DNA of 64,000 nucleotides from Sorghum bicolor (GCF_000003195.3 NC_012870.2:47138063-47202062); one strand, 5' to 3'; shown: positions 1 through 11,918, counted from the stretch's first letter. The notes: generated by a model not told the origin, from the sequence alone. Program-made: numbers and translations.

Positions 1-2
1 CA

Positions 3-785
3 TTTCTGAACACCACGGGAGCTATCATCTACGCCAGTGCTGCCAAGATCAGTTTCTACGTCAAAGGGAAGAAGGAGACATTTTTCTTCAAGAACAAGAC
101 TACACAAATTCAAGATCAATCCAGACGTGAATCAAGAAAGAGGACCAACAGGAGAAACAGGAACAAGCAAGTGTGGACCGAGTCAGCTAAGATGGTAACT
201 GTAGCCCATGGAGGCCAAGATCACCAACTTAAGTCACCGTTTTTGACCAAGAAGGACGACCCAGGAATGCCAAGCATCTACTGCTCTATAAATGGATATA
301 ACTTCTACAAGACGATTTGCGACACCGGATCAGGCGTCAACATAATGGCCGCAGTCACTTATCGGCTCTTGTTCGGGACCATGCCACTAAGACCAACATA
401 CATTCAGCTCCAGATGGCAGATCAGACATTTCGAGAAGTTAAAGGAATAGTAACTGATGTCCCAGTCAAAATAGACGATCACTTTGTCTACACAGACTTT
501 CAAGTTGTTGACATGGGAGAAGATGAGTACGATCCACCCATCATCCTTGGAAGACCGTTCCTCAGCACCGTTAAAGCAATCATCTACATTGGAACCGGAG
601 AAGTCCATATGCACTTCCCCTCAGAGAAGGTACGCCGTTATTTTACTGACCCTGACTATATCGTTGAAGAATCTAAGCAGGTCAGAAAGAGACGCAACCG
701 CAACCAGAGGAGGCAGATCATCAAGGACGGATGGGCAGACTATGAAGGAGAAGTTGTAAGGTCAGAAGACGTTGAATTTAAATAG
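3..785 (+). CDS. Athila-L tail of protease 1 plus complete retropepsin-like protease 2 (5' partial)
   Basis: A single open frame of 260 codons runs from the left edge to a TAG at 783-785. Its first ~18 residues match the end of the first protease domain of Athila-R (homologous start near 63,606). A basic linker rich in Arg/Asn/Lys follows, then a full second aspartic-protease fold: CDTGSG with the catalytic Asp codon at 321-323 and ILGRPF near 543-560. In retroelements this enzyme cuts the Gag polyprotein. The tail after it is highly basic and ends in stop with no reverse transcriptase, RNase H or integrase downstream. The frame is intact over the visible part, unlike the same region of Athila-R upstream of its proteases. 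Start is outside the window. Confidence 0.75.
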   Translation, partial: FLNTTGAIIYASAAKISFYVKGKKETFFFKNKTTQIQDQSRRESRKRTNRRNRNKQVWTESAKMVTVAHGGQDHQLKSPFLTKKDDPGMPSIYCSINGYNFYKTICDTGSGVNIMAAVTYRLLFGTMPLRPTYIQLQMADQTFREVKGIVTDVPVKIDDHFVYTDFQVVDMGEDEYDPPIILGRPFLSTVKAIIYIGTGEVHMHFPSEKVRRYFTDPDYIVEESKQVRKRRNRNQRRQIIKDGWADYEGEVVRSEDVEFK

Positions 786-2219
786 AATTATCCAGAGGAG
801 ATTGAAGCACCGAGTCAGGTATGGAAAATGAAGATAACTATACAAGAAGAGGAGGCGCTACCGGAAGTACCGACTACGCCACCCAACGAACCTCAGGACG
901 ATTAAGAAATTGGAGAGTCCCGTTCGGAGGACTTAAAAACACCGAACTCTTTGCCAAGAGGTAAACTTGGTAGTTACCCTTTCCCTTTCAGTTATTTCAA
1001 ATAGTTTACTTAGTTAATCATATTCACACTATCTTAAAAAGAAAATAAAAATGTTAAAAACTATAAGCCCCATGTGAGTAGACGAGTGGCATAAAACCCA
1101 TAAGTACATTCACTGTGGTGGCATAAAAATAAAATAAATATTTTTCTGCTTTATAAAACAAAAATATAAAAACAGGGAGTAACATTTATTAAGGAGTCTT
1201 AACATAATAAAGGCTAGATATTTATGCTAACACTTAATCAGTTCCACAAGCTTTGTTGTCTATTTGAGCTCCACAGAAATTTAAGAATCAAGAAGACTGG
1301 TAGATGGAGGACATTCTAATCGCTGTCAGAATGCTGCTGACTTTCAAAAACACCTCTACCACCTGCCAGCTACACCAAGAGAAATTACGTCAAAATTCAG
1401 CTTGGGGGAGAGCACCCCCATTTATCACGATAAGTATTTCTATCTATCTTTATACATATATTATTTTAGAATATTAAAATACACATAAACTATGGGAAAA
1501 CCAAATAAAGATTTTATGCTTATATATATATATATCTTTTGCTTAGTGTGTTTAATAAATAAATAAAGTGGCTATGCTAATCTGTATCTAAATAAAACTT
1601 AAGCATGGATATGATAAATAGTTGCTCTGCCTAATTTGCAAATTTTAAGTTCTCTCTCAAGTTTAGATATAACTGTTATAATTTAAAGCTTGCTCTAGAC
1701 CTAAACTTGTGGGATGAAAACTTGATCTAAAGTCTAAGTTGTTAACGGATACGATATGGGAAGGTTGAGCTGCTGTTTATCTGTTCCTAGAGATGCTAGA
1801 ATTCTGGAGAATTTTATCTTTAAAAATCTTTAAAATGTTGCATGATGAGTTCCTATATGATGAGAGTTTAAATTCCTACCACAGCCATATATACATGCTT
1901 GCTAGACTTTGAGCCACACATTTAATATTTACTACTTATGAGCATTGAGTGTGGTCAAGCTGTGTAGACCCTTAGGAGCTTGTCATGTGGTTAAATCAAG
2001 ATTTCACTTGCACGTTCACTCATATATGCTACTTCTACTCCGGAAGTATCATCCACATATATCCATCCATTTCCATCTCCAGAATCACCCAAAAATATTC
2101 TACTCCTAATCCGGGAGAGAATAACCAAAAATATTTCTGTTTTCCCCTTGTGAAATAAATGCTCAAGTTATCTTGTTACTACCACTTGCTATATTATCTC
2201 AAGAGATGAGTGCTCTAAA

Positions 2220-2314
<95 letters not shown>

Positions 2315-3150
2315 CGAGGAAATAAAAAGGAGCAAGTGCTCGGAACCTCGAAAGAAAAGAAAAAGTGAGACGAGAGGTAAAAATGGACAAGTGTCCGACA
2401 GTAGAATTAGGGGTACAAGATACCCACCTGAGAGACAAGAAAAAGAAGAGCATCTCATTCTCCTCATAAAGTTTCAAAAGCAAGAAAGGTATGTATCCCC
2501 TCAAAGAGCAAAAGTAGAATTAGACTTCCACCACCATTGTTTTCACCATTGTTATCACCATCATCACCATACACCATTCATTCGCCACACATGCACATCT
2601 TGATTAAACTTATTGACTTGTTACTTTGGATCCATGGTTTGACTATGCAATAAATGTCTTGTAAGTATGTATACTTTATCTCCCACCTACGAACTCCAGA
2701 TATTAAAGCCTTATTAGAGTAGGGTGAGAGAGAAGGCAATGTCACTATGCCTCATACCACAAATAAAACATATCTTGAGAGAAGGCATATACCATCACTG
2801 CCTTGGTAAGGATCCAAAAATACCACAAAAGAGAGACCTGAGAGAATCATACAAGGAATTTCTGAGTTTTATTTGAAAATCTGCAAAAACTCTAGAGCTA
2901 TAGCTGATCAAGAATAAGAGACATGGCACTTGGCTAGACTGTTCTATCTTTTAACCACTCAAGACAGAAGTGACGGTTACAAGTCCCATGGTGTAGGTAA
3001 AGTAAGTAAGTTTTAAGTCTTGACAGTTTACTCTAACTCAGAGATGAGATCTTATTTAAAAAGCATGTGTACCGTCAAATTTTTAAAAGATATTGCAACA
3101 ACTTATGATCCATAGCTAAGTCTATCCTTGCTCAGGGACGAGCAAGAGGT
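786..3150 (+). other. Long non-coding 3' internal region of Athila-L
   Basis: No protein of known kind is seen in any frame for 2.4 kb between the protease stop and the polypurine tract. The stretch is AT-rich, holds a G-rich tract near 1401-1410 that resembles a polypurine tract, and carries an AAT microsatellite. Athila elements are known for long non-coding DNA before the 3' LTR, but it normally follows pol; here it follows the protease directly. Confidence 0.6.
2219..2312. repeat. (AAT)n microsatellite, about 31 units
   Basis: An almost perfect run of AAT triplets read directly from the sequence. It creates spurious poly-Ile and poly-Leu frames on the minus strand. Confidence 0.97.
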
Positions 3151-3165
3151 AAGCTTGGGGAAGTT
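3151..3165 (+). promoter_or_regulatory. Polypurine tract of Athila-L
   Basis: The purine-rich stretch AAGCTTGGGGAAG lies immediately before the LTR start TGTTGACGG at 3166. This is the expected place for plus-strand priming in reverse transcription. Confidence 0.7.
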
Positions 3166-3226
3166 TGTTGACGGTCCTTAAGTATCAAATTTAATTATCA
3201 AATAAATAAAGAAAAGGATCCAAATG
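3166..3226 (+). repeat. Athila-L 3' LTR, first segment
   Basis: Starts TGTTGACGGTCC, the same start as the LTRs at 33509 (minus) and 60020 (plus). It is broken after CCAAATG by the Retand B insertion; the uninterrupted order is visible at 60077-60100 in Athila-R. Confidence 0.9.
3222..3226. repeat. Target-site duplication AAATG of Retand B (left copy)
   Basis: AAATG at 3222-3226 directly precedes the LTR start and is repeated at 27294-27298 directly after the LTR end. The empty site in Athila-R has a single AAATG. Confidence 0.95.
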
Positions 3227-3864
3227 TGTCGAGGGTATCAACAAGGGGTACCCTCACCAATGCGTATAACGAGATCATCCGTACACACGCGCGGCCATCG
3301 ACGGCCGCAGCCTCGAAGACGGAAGTAGCGTCGAGCGAATCGATCAGGGCTCGAGCGACAGCTGCCGTCGAATACGGAAGCGGGCTCGAGCGAACCGAGA
3401 GGCGTCGAACGCAAGGACACTGTCCGCCGCCTGACACGCGCACGAGAGCCAGGGCATTTAATGCACCTGACGCTTCCCCACCTAACACACGGGTCACGGA
3501 AGGCGTGATAGGGAACAGGCTTCTGTCCCATCGTTCTTTTTGCAGCCTTCCCACCGAACGACCCAGGGCGTGTCAGGACGCAGGAAACAAGGATGGAACG
3601 TCTAATCGGGACCCCCTCGAGACACCCAAGGTCAGCGCTCCAGATATCAGCATATTACACGGCGTCCGACCCTCGACCGAACAGGGTCCCTTCCTAGGGA
3701 CAAGTTGGGCGTCGACTGACAACACCACAACTACCCCGCCGGATCCGCCGCCCTACCGTACAAGCATGCGACCTCAGAACCAGCGCGAGGCGGCGGGCAG
3801 GGCAGAACGCAGGAGCACGCGTAATCATCACCGGGCTATCAAGATGGGACGGCTCGAGGCCATG
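3227..3864 (+). repeat. Retand B 5' LTR, first segment
   Basis: Begins TGTCGAGGGTATC and matches 26290-26927 nearly base for base. It ends at CCATG, where the copia element is inserted. A 219-residue open frame here is LTR sequence, not a gene. Confidence 0.95.
3860..3864. repeat. Target-site duplication CCATG of the Sirevirus (left copy)
   Basis: CCATG at 3860-3864 precedes the copia LTR and is repeated at 13653-13657. The 3' LTR of Retand B has the empty site with one CCATG near 26923-26927. Confidence 0.95.
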
Positions 3865-5580
3865 TGTAAGGTCCTAGATGGCTAGAGGGGGGGTGAATAG
3901 CCTATTAAAAAATCTATAAAACACTAGAGCAAATTGTTAGTAACACAATTGGCTATAAAAGCGGTTTGCTTTAGCTCTAATTGTTAGGCAAGCCACCTAT
4001 TGCAATTCTAGTAATTATAATCTCTATGCACTCAAATGACTAGGTCTCTACTCTAACTAAATTGAGAGCTAACAAGATAAACTGCAAGTATGAAAGAGAA
4101 GGGAATTTGACTTTTATACCGACGGTGAAGATTAGAGGATGTTGGCAATCACCAAATAATTAATTCCAACAATATATGTATCAATCAATCCAATTCACCG
4201 GGAAACAAGAGAAGACACAAATATTTTTCTCCCGAGGTTCACTTACTTGCCGGTAAGCTAGTCCCCGTTGTGTCGACCAACACCTAGATGGTTCTTCGGT
4301 GTGACTTGCAAGCCACCCTTGCAAGGAAACCGCAAGACCCCACTCTCAAGTGCGGTAACTCAATGACACGAGCAATCCACTAGAGTTGGAATTTAGCACT
4401 CCGCCGGGGAACCACAACAACCCCTCACAAATATCACCTTGATTGGGGGCGGACACAATCACCAAATCCCCTCACCAATCAATCCAACACCAACCGTCTA
4501 GGTGACGGCAATCACCAAGAGTAACAAGAAATCCACAATCCCAACAATCAACTAGTGCCACAAATATGAATCACAAATGCATAAACACTAGGGTTTCCCA
4601 ACTCCTCTCACCAAAGAGTACCAACCATGGGAATGGAGAGGAGAGGGAGGAGATCCTCTTGGAGTTCTCAAATCGATCTCTAGAGCTTTCTCTCTCACTT
4701 GAATGGAGCACAAATCCTTGGGAGTGAGAGAGGAGAAGGGGAGAGCTTTTCTTTTCTTGGAGTTCTTCAAGAGAGCAAGAATGGGGAATGGATTGAGGAG
4801 GAAGAAAGGAAGGGGTGAAACCCAACCTTATCCTCTGCCAGCCACTCATCCGACCGTTGCAGCAGCCCAATCTCGCGAGAAATTCCAGTGCGGGTAGGAA
4901 ATAATTCCAGGCGCACACACTTTTGACCGTTGGCGTGGGTGAACTTTAGTATTGAAAAATTTCCAGTGCGGGGCAGCTAAAATTCCAACCGACCCCTCTC
5001 TGTTGGAAGCACAAATACCAGAATATCCAGGTAGGGTAGAGAATAACTCCGATCGACCCCTTGCTGTTTGGGCATGACTACTAGCTCGGTTTTTCAACTC
5101 AAAACCCCTTTTTAAAGTGCTAACTTTCCCACCAAGTACCAAAAAACAATTGAGAACTTAAGTTAGCATTTTCACAAATGATTTTTAGGGCTTTCTCAAG
5201 TATTCTCATCACGTCACTAAGCGCAATGCATATGCAAAAGAGACTCACATTTAGTGGCACTAGATAACCATTGCAATTAAAGATTTCCCCTCTTTATAGT
5301 ACGGTTATCTATCCTAAATCCACTCACACCCTTTAGGTGTCTTGAGTAGCAAAACAAAATGGCCCTATTAAAAATACCTTTGCCTTGAGCCCATTTTGTT
5401 TTCTCTTTCTTCTTTTCAAAGTTGGAGCACTTGAATATCATATTTTGGTCATCTCCGTCACCATGACCATCATCTAGCTCCATCACTTGGTGTGTACCAA
5501 CCTATCTTTGTATTTCACTCATGACAAAGGTTAGTACACATAGGTTTCATCAATTAACCAAAACCAAACTAGGGCTTTCA
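3865..5580 (-). repeat. Sirevirus 3' LTR
   Basis: 1,716 bp; on the minus strand it starts TGAAAGCCCTAG at 5580 and ends at 3865. It is nearly identical to 11937-13652. Short open frames within it appear in both LTR copies and are not genes. Confidence 0.95.
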
Positions 5581-6240
5581 ATCTCCCCCTTTTTGGTAAT
5601 TGATGACAACCTTTTCACAAAGATATTTAATAAAACTTTTTAGGTTCATGTTGCTTGCCCAAGCATTTTACCATGTGTAAAGGGTATGGACAAGTTTCAT
5701 AAACCCGAATTGGTAGCGTTGGCTCCCCCTACATATGTGCTAAGAGTTTGGATTTGAAAGCTTGCACATATGCTTTAGATAGGAGACAATGGCTACCAAA
5801 TGATGCTAAGACGTAAAGAATGTACCTTTGAAGCGTGATACCAATCGGAGTTGCCATTTGAACACCATCCTTAGCACCATGGTTAGTTAGATAGCACTTG
5901 CAAACAAAAACACTAGATACCTCATGAGATCAACATTATAAACATGGCTCTAGTACCATATGTAAAAAAAAACAAAACATGCAAGGCACATCTAACTATC
6001 ATCCTATGCATGCTAGTAATTTATTTCATCAATCAATTTTACAACTAGCAAACACAACACAAGCATGTATCAGAGAGAAAAAAAATTGTGCTATGCAAAC
6101 AAGCATATGTAATGCATATCCAAATGCAACATACAAATTTATGAGCTTGCTCCCCCTACTTGTGTGCTTTTTTAAAAAAAAATTGATCCCCTTCTTTTAG
6201 CAAAACCTATCTTTGTGAATTACTTCTCCCCCTTTGTCAT
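5581..6240 (-). promoter_or_regulatory. Sirevirus polypurine tract and its upstream repeats
   Basis: On the minus strand the tract AAAAAGGGGGAGAT (5581-5594) abuts the 3' LTR. Similar G5-A/G motifs recur upstream near 5721-5731, 6149-6158 and 6225-6236. Repeated polypurine tracts in front of the 3' LTR are a described Sirevirus feature; one primes plus-strand synthesis and the role of the others is not known. Confidence 0.8.
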
Positions 6241-6676
6241 CGATGACCACAAAAGGTGAGCTCAAATTTTAGATAGGTTGTGTGAAACCATGAAATGTGA
6301 GCTCAAATTTGGTTCAATATAGATTATATGCCTAAGATATTCAACTCGGTTTGACCCAATGGCAAGCTTTTTCACACCTCATTTCAAGGGTTATCTTGAC
6401 AAGGTTGAGTTAAACACTTATAGCTTATTTTTTAGATCAAACACTAGGATTGCAAGCCCACAAACATGTCATATGCTACCACTAGATCATTTCAAACATA
6501 GAGGCAATAGTGGTACCATACAAGCATTAAATTCATTTTATTTTCATGAATGAGCCTAGGACATGTGAGGAATGACTAGATGCACTAAACAAGTCCTTAG
6601 CAATGGATGGATGACATGTCAAACAATTTTACCTTGCTTTGCTCGAAGGTGAGGCATGTCATATTGTGGGGGTGCA
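6241..6676 (-). other. Non-coding internal DNA of the Sirevirus after RNase H
   Basis: No supported coding sequence between the RNase H stop and the polypurine cluster. It is AT-rich, as in other Sirevirus members without an envelope-like gene. Confidence 0.5.
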
Positions 6677-9600
6677 TCAACACATATTTGAGAAGTCAAG
6701 TATGTTCAATTCATTTCTCAGCTTGCAAAACCTCTTCTCATCAAGTGGCTTAGTGAATATATCGGCAAGTTGATCTTCGGTGCCAATGCTCTCAATGGAA
6801 ATATCACCCTTTTGTTGATGATCCCTAATGAAATGATGCCTTATGTCAATGTGCTTTGATCTTCCATGTTGGACCGGGTTTTGTGTCATTCTAATTGCAC
6901 TTTCATTATCACAAAACAATGGTATATTCTTGAAATTAAATCCATAGTCCTTCAAGGTTGATTTCATCCATAGCAATTGTGCACAGCATGCTCCTGCACT
7001 AATATATTCGGCTTCGGCGGTAGATATTGCCACACTATTTTGTTTCTTTGAGGACCATGACACTAGTGATCTTCCAAGGAATTGACATGTTCCACTAGTG
7101 CTCTTCCTATTGATTTTGCATCCCCCATAATCGGAGTCCGAATATCCAATCAACTCAAATTGTGACCCCTTGGGATACCAAAGTCCAACATCTTGTGTAT
7201 GCTTCAAATACCTCAATATTCTCTTTGCGGCCTTGAGATGACTTTCTCTAGGTGAGGCTTGATATCTTGCACACATGCATACACTAAACATGACATCCGG
7301 CCTAGATGCGGTGACATATAGTAGGCTTCCAATTAGAGATCGATATTCCTTTTGATTCACCATGTTGCCACTAAGATCACTATCAAGACTTTCATTGGTG
7401 CCCATTGGAGTTGAGATTGACTTAGCATCTTGCATCCCAAACTTCTTCAACATGTCCTTGATATATTTACCTTGACTAACAAATGTGCCTTCCTTCAATT
7501 GTTTGACTTGTAGTCCAAGGAAGTAGCTAAGCTCTCCAATCATGGACATCTCAAACTCTTTTGCCATCATTTCACCAAATTATTTGCAATAGTCTTCATC
7601 GGTTGAACCAAAAATGATATCATCAACATAGATTTGCACAATGAATAGATCATTTCCAATCTTCTTGGTGAATAGAGTAGTGTCAACCTTTCCCACAATG
7701 AACCCTTTAGAGATAAGAAAATTCCTTAGCCTCTCATACCATGCTCTAGGTGCTTGCTTCAAGCCATATAATGCCTTCTTCAACTTGTACACATGGTTGG
7801 GTTTCTTCTCATCTTCAAAACCGGGAGGTTGCTCAACATACACTAACTCATTAATGATCCCATTGAGAAATGCACTTTTCACATCCATTTGATATAACTT
7901 GATATCATGGGCACAAGCATAGGCTAATAGGATTCTAATTGCCTCCAATCTTGCCACTGGTGCATATGTTTCTTCAAAGTCAAGACCCTCTATTTGAGTG
8001 TAACCTTGTGCAACTAGTCTTGCTTTGTTTCTCACCACTATACCATCTTGATCTTGTTTGTTCTTAAATATCCATTTGGTTCCAATTACATTATGATCTT
8101 GAGGCCTCTCAACTAACTCCCACACATCATTTCTAGTGAAGTTATTTAGCTCATCTTGCATGGCCATGATCCAGTCGGCATCCTTTAATGCTTCATCAAT
8201 TTTCTTGGGTTCTTTCATTGACACAAATGATGCATGCTCACATATCATTGCCATAGATCTTGTTTGCACACCACTTCTAATATCACCAATAATTTTATCA
8301 AGTGGGTGATTTCTTGCAATATGAGTGGGTTGGAGCACTTCATTTTGATTGCTTGAGCTAGGTTGGTCATTTGATTTATCATCTTGGGGTGAACTAGTAT
8401 GATGATCTTGCATTAGAGAACCACTAGATTGCTTGATGGGTGATGTGAGCACTTGATCTTTGTCATCAACATCAATCACTTGCCTTGCTCTAATGTCCCC
8501 AATGTCCATGTTCTTCATTGCTTCTACCAATTGAGGTCCACTAACATCATCAATGTTATCTTCCTCATCTTGAGACCCATTGGTTTCATCAAATTGCACA
8601 TCATGGACTGCTTCCACTAGACCACTAGCATTGTTCCATACCCTATAAGCTTTGCTTGTTGTTGAATAACCAAGTAGAAACCCTTCATCACATCTAGAGT
8701 CAAACTTCCCAAGTCTAGTGCCCTTCTTCAAAATATAGCATTTGCAACCAAACACTCTAAAGAATGAGATATTAGGCTTTCTTCCATGAAGTAGCTCATA
8801 TGGGGTCTTCTCAAGTAATGGATGACAATAGAGCCTATTGATAGAATAGCAAGCCGTGTTGATTGCTTCATCCCAAAACTTGTGACTCACATTATACTCA
8901 TTAAGCATAGTCCTTGCCATATCAAGCAATGTTCTATTCTTTCTCTCAACAACACCATTGGAGGGTGGATTGTATTTGGCCGAGAATTGGTGTCCAATAC
9001 CAAAGTCATCACAAAGATCACCAATTCTTGTATTCTTGAATTCACTACCATTGTCACTTCTAATCTTCTTAATCTTGATTTCAAACTCGTTGTGAACTCT
9101 CTTGACAAAGGTCTTGAATGTATCAAACACTTCACTCTTGTCACTAAGAAAGAATACCCATGTAAATCTTGTGAAATCATCAACAATGACAAATCCATAT
9201 TTGTTCCCACCAATGCTAGAATATGTTGTTGGTCCAAATAGATCCATATGTAACAACTCAAATGCCTTGCATGTGCTCATTGTACTCTTCTTAGGATGTG
9301 CACTTCCAACTTGCTTCCCAGCTTGACAAGCACTACATAATCTATCCTTTTCAAACTCAATATCTTTTAAGCCGTTGACTAGATCATGACTCAATAATTT
9401 CTTCAATTGTTTCATGCCAACATGACCAAGCCTTCTATGCCATAGCCAACCCATGCTAGATTTTGATATCAAACAAGTTGATAGAGATGTTTCACTAGCA
9501 TTAAAATCAACTAGGTAGAGGTTCTCAAATCTAAATCCTTTGAATATCATATTGGAACCATCTATGCTCACAACCTCAACATCATTTGGTCCAAATATGC

Positions 9601-9868
9601 ACTTGAAACCCAAATCACAAATTTGGGCCACCGAGAGAAGATTGAAATCTAAGCTTTGAACTAGTAACACATTGGATATGCTCATGTCATTTGATATTGC
9701 AATCTTACCATTCCCAATAACCTTGCCTTTCTTGTTATTGCCAAATGTGATAGAATCAATGCCACTAACATTATCATTGATAGAGTCAAACATTCTTGAT
9801 GTACCAGTCATATGTTGAGTGCACCCACTATCAATGATCCAATGCCTTCCTCCGGCCTTATAGTTCAC
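6677..9868 (-). pseudogene. Sirevirus pol: protease, integrase, reverse transcriptase, RNase H (one in-frame stop)
   Basis: Reads on the minus strand from about 9868 to 6677 in one frame. Domains in order: copia aspartic protease ([12 protein letters not shown], ~9840-9805), gag-pre-integrase ([12 protein letters not shown]), integrase core with D,D,E motifs ([22 protein letters not shown]), reverse transcriptase with YVDDIIFG near the end of the first block, and RNase H (TAEAEYISA). The frame is interrupted once by TAA at 7580-7582, directly after the YVDD block; reading continues in the same frame at 7579. It starts a few bases past the stop of the preceding frame, so it must be expressed by frameshift or the joint is mutated. 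The rest of the enzyme looks intact. Confidence 0.88.
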
Positions 9869-9879
9869 CTATAATCAAA

Positions 9880-10686
9880 TCAATGAGATTTAGGTACCCA
9901 CTTTTGCTTGGGTCCTTGTAGGTTAGTAACTAAGCTCTTGGGAACCCAAATTGCCTTCTTCTTTGGGCCAACAATGGGTGTACCAACGAACCTAGCTCTC
10001 ACACCCTTCTCACTCTTGGTAAGCACATAACAAGAATCAAAAGATATAGCATTAACTTGTTTCTTATTATTGTTCATTTTATTACAATTATGCTCTAGGT
10101 GCCCAACTTGCTTACATCTATAGCAATATTGACCATTGCTCTTCACAAAGCTAGGCTTTGAAGTTGCAAAGGCCTTCTTGCCTTTCTTGGGGTTATATCC
10201 TAATCCCTCTTTGTTGAGAGAGAACCTTTGGCTACCCAAACACTTTAGCAAGCGGGCCTCTCCACCATAGGCTTTGCCTAAAGCAAGAGTGAGCTCATCC
10301 ACCTCTCTCTTGAGAGTCTCATTTTCAACCGTTAGTGAAGCATCACAAGTGACACCATCACCACTAGTAGAGGTAGAGTGGGTGGTGGTGGATGAAGAGC
10401 TACAAGAGAGGTTAGCATCATGAATAATGATAGGATCAACAATTATATCACAAGTTACACCTATATCACTTGATACAACAACCTTCTTCTTTGCTTGTTG
10501 CTCAAGAAGCAATGAGTGAGCTTTTTCAAGCTTGGAATGAGCTTGGCCGAGGTTCTCATGGTCTTCCTTTAGACTCTCATGAGTGGTCATAAGCTCACTA
10601 AGGGCTTTCTCAAGTATTTCTACCTTCATAGAAAGCTTCTTACACTCTTTATCCTTAGCAACATCAATATCTCTAGTTTGTTCCAT
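9880..10686 (-). CDS. Sirevirus second gag-region frame with coiled coil and zinc knuckle
   Basis: Starts ATG at 10686, overlapping the gag stop as TGATG, and runs about 268 codons. The N-terminal ~60 residues look like a coiled coil (Glu/Lys/Leu heptads), followed by a Ser/Thr-rich stretch, another helical part, and a CCHC zinc knuckle (CYRCKQVGHLEHNC, near 10085-10126). It ends with the WVPKS repeat motif just before the protease. In copia elements this region belongs to the Gag-Pol linker. Whether the 1-base shift from gag is a programmed step or a mutation cannot be told from one copy. Confidence 0.75.
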   Translation of the reverse strand: MEQTRDIDVAKDKECKKLSMKVEILEKALSELMTTHESLKEDHENLGQAHSKLEKAHSLLLEQQAKKKVVVSSDIGVTCDIIVDPIIIHDANLSCSSSSTTTHSTSTSGDGVTCDASLTVENETLKREVDELTLALGKAYGGEARLLKCLGSQRFSLNKEGLGYNPKKGKKAFATSKPSFVKSNGQYCYRCKQVGHLEHNCNKMNNNKKQVNAISFDSCYVLTKSEKGVRARFVGTPIVGPKKKAIWVPKSLVTNLQGPKQKWVPKSH

Positions 10687-11876
10687 CAAGTCATATAGTT
10701 GTTCTTTAGTTGGTTCACATCATCATTATCATCATATTGTACCTTTGTTTCCTTTGCCATGAAGCATGAGTGAGAAGTAGAGAATAGAGATGGCTTCTTG
10801 TTGATAGCAATAGAAGCAAGAGCCTTGTTGGAAGATTCTTCTTCTTCTTCTTCATTATCACTCTCCCAAGTAACCACAAAGGCACCATCCTTGCCCTTCT
10901 TTAGAGTCATTCTTGCCTCTCTTTTCTTCTTCTCAAACTTGCCCCTCTTGTTGAAGTTGTTGTTCTTCTTCTTCTCATAGGGACACTCATTTTGAAGATG
11001 ATCGGGGCTATCACAATTGAAGCACCTCCTTGATTGCTCATTTCTCTTGGAGTTGTCAAACCTCTTCTTAAGGCCTCTTCTCTTGATAAACATGTGACCC
11101 ATCTTCTTGACCACAAGAGCAAGTGCCTCATCATCAATCTCAAACTCTCCATCTTCACCATTACAATCTTCCTCTTCAATGATAGGAGATTTGCTACTAG
11201 AGGAGGTGGCCTTGAATGCCACAGTTTGCTTCTTCTTCTCTTCTACCTCCATGTCCCTCTCATCAACTTGCTTGTCATACTTGTCATAGGTCAACACTTG
11301 TCCAAGCAAATCATTTGGCTTTAGTTTATCAAGCCCATCCCTTTGGAGCATCATGATCAACATCTTGAATCTTCCAGGCAAACTCATCAAGAACTTGACA
11401 CAAAAATCCTCATCTTGTATCTTGTATCCCAAGCTCTTGAGATCATTTACGGTCACTTGTAGACGATGAAACGCTTCGAGGATTGTTTCATCATTCTTCA
11501 TATTGAAGTTCTCAAATTCTTTCTTGAGACCATAAAGCTTGGCACTTTTGACAACCTTGGTACCCTCATATGTTTCACTCAACCTTGTCCACACTTCATG
11601 TGCCGTTTCTAAGTCCTTGATGCCCTCAAAAATCTTGGTGTCAATGCCTTCATAGATTATGTTGAGTGCCATTCTATTGCATGTTCTATTTGCTCTATCT
11701 TCATCGGTGAGATTGTCAGGGTCAATGATGGCATAATCATTTTCGGTGACCTCCAACACTCTCTCATGAATAGAGCCAAGGCGCATAGACATCTTTCTCT
11801 TCCAATGATCAAAAGAACTAATGCCATCAAAGAAAGGTGGTTTGCCCCCAACATGATTGAACACAACATGAGCCAT
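10686..11876 (-). CDS. Sirevirus gag
   Basis: 396 codons, ATG at 11876, 60 bases inside the 5' LTR end. The first ~210 residues match the copia Gag (UBN2/Tnt1-type) fold, with the GISSFDHWKRKM start and repeated helical blocks. A CCHC knuckle (CFNCDSPDHLQNEC) lies near 10987-11028, followed by a Lys-rich and then acidic Glu-rich tail. Gag packages element RNA into virus-like particles in the cytoplasm. The frame is open throughout, in line with recent insertion. The stop overlaps the start of the next frame. Confidence 0.85.
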   Translation of the reverse strand: MAHVVFNHVGGKPPFFDGISSFDHWKRKMSMRLGSIHERVLEVTENDYAIIDPDNLTDEDRANRTCNRMALNIIYEGIDTKIFEGIKDLETAHEVWTRLSETYEGTKVVKSAKLYGLKKEFENFNMKNDETILEAFHRLQVTVNDLKSLGYKIQDEDFCVKFLMSLPGRFKMLIMMLQRDGLDKLKPNDLLGQVLTYDKYDKQVDERDMEVEEKKKQTVAFKATSSSSKSPIIEEEDCNGEDGEFEIDDEALALVVKKMGHMFIKRRGLKKRFDNSKRNEQSRRCFNCDSPDHLQNECPYEKKKNNNFNKRGKFEKKKREARMTLKKGKDGAFVVTWESDNEEEEEESSNKALASIAINKKPSLFSTSHSCFMAKETKVQYDDNDDVNQLKNNYMT

Positions 11877-11918
11877 CTTTTAACACCGAAGGATGTTAAG
11901 CCTTGATTAGAACGGTGA

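Noticed and set aside
2189..2504. Minus-strand frames of poly-Leu and poly-Ile
   Set aside because: They come from the AAT microsatellite in non-coding retroelement DNA.
3226..3885. 219-codon open frame (and its copy at 26271-26948)
   Set aside because: It lies within the Retand LTR and crosses the LTR/copia junction; LTR sequence, no known domain.
4571..5142. Several open frames repeated at 12643-13229
   Set aside because: They are inside both Sirevirus LTRs and present only because the LTRs are duplicated.
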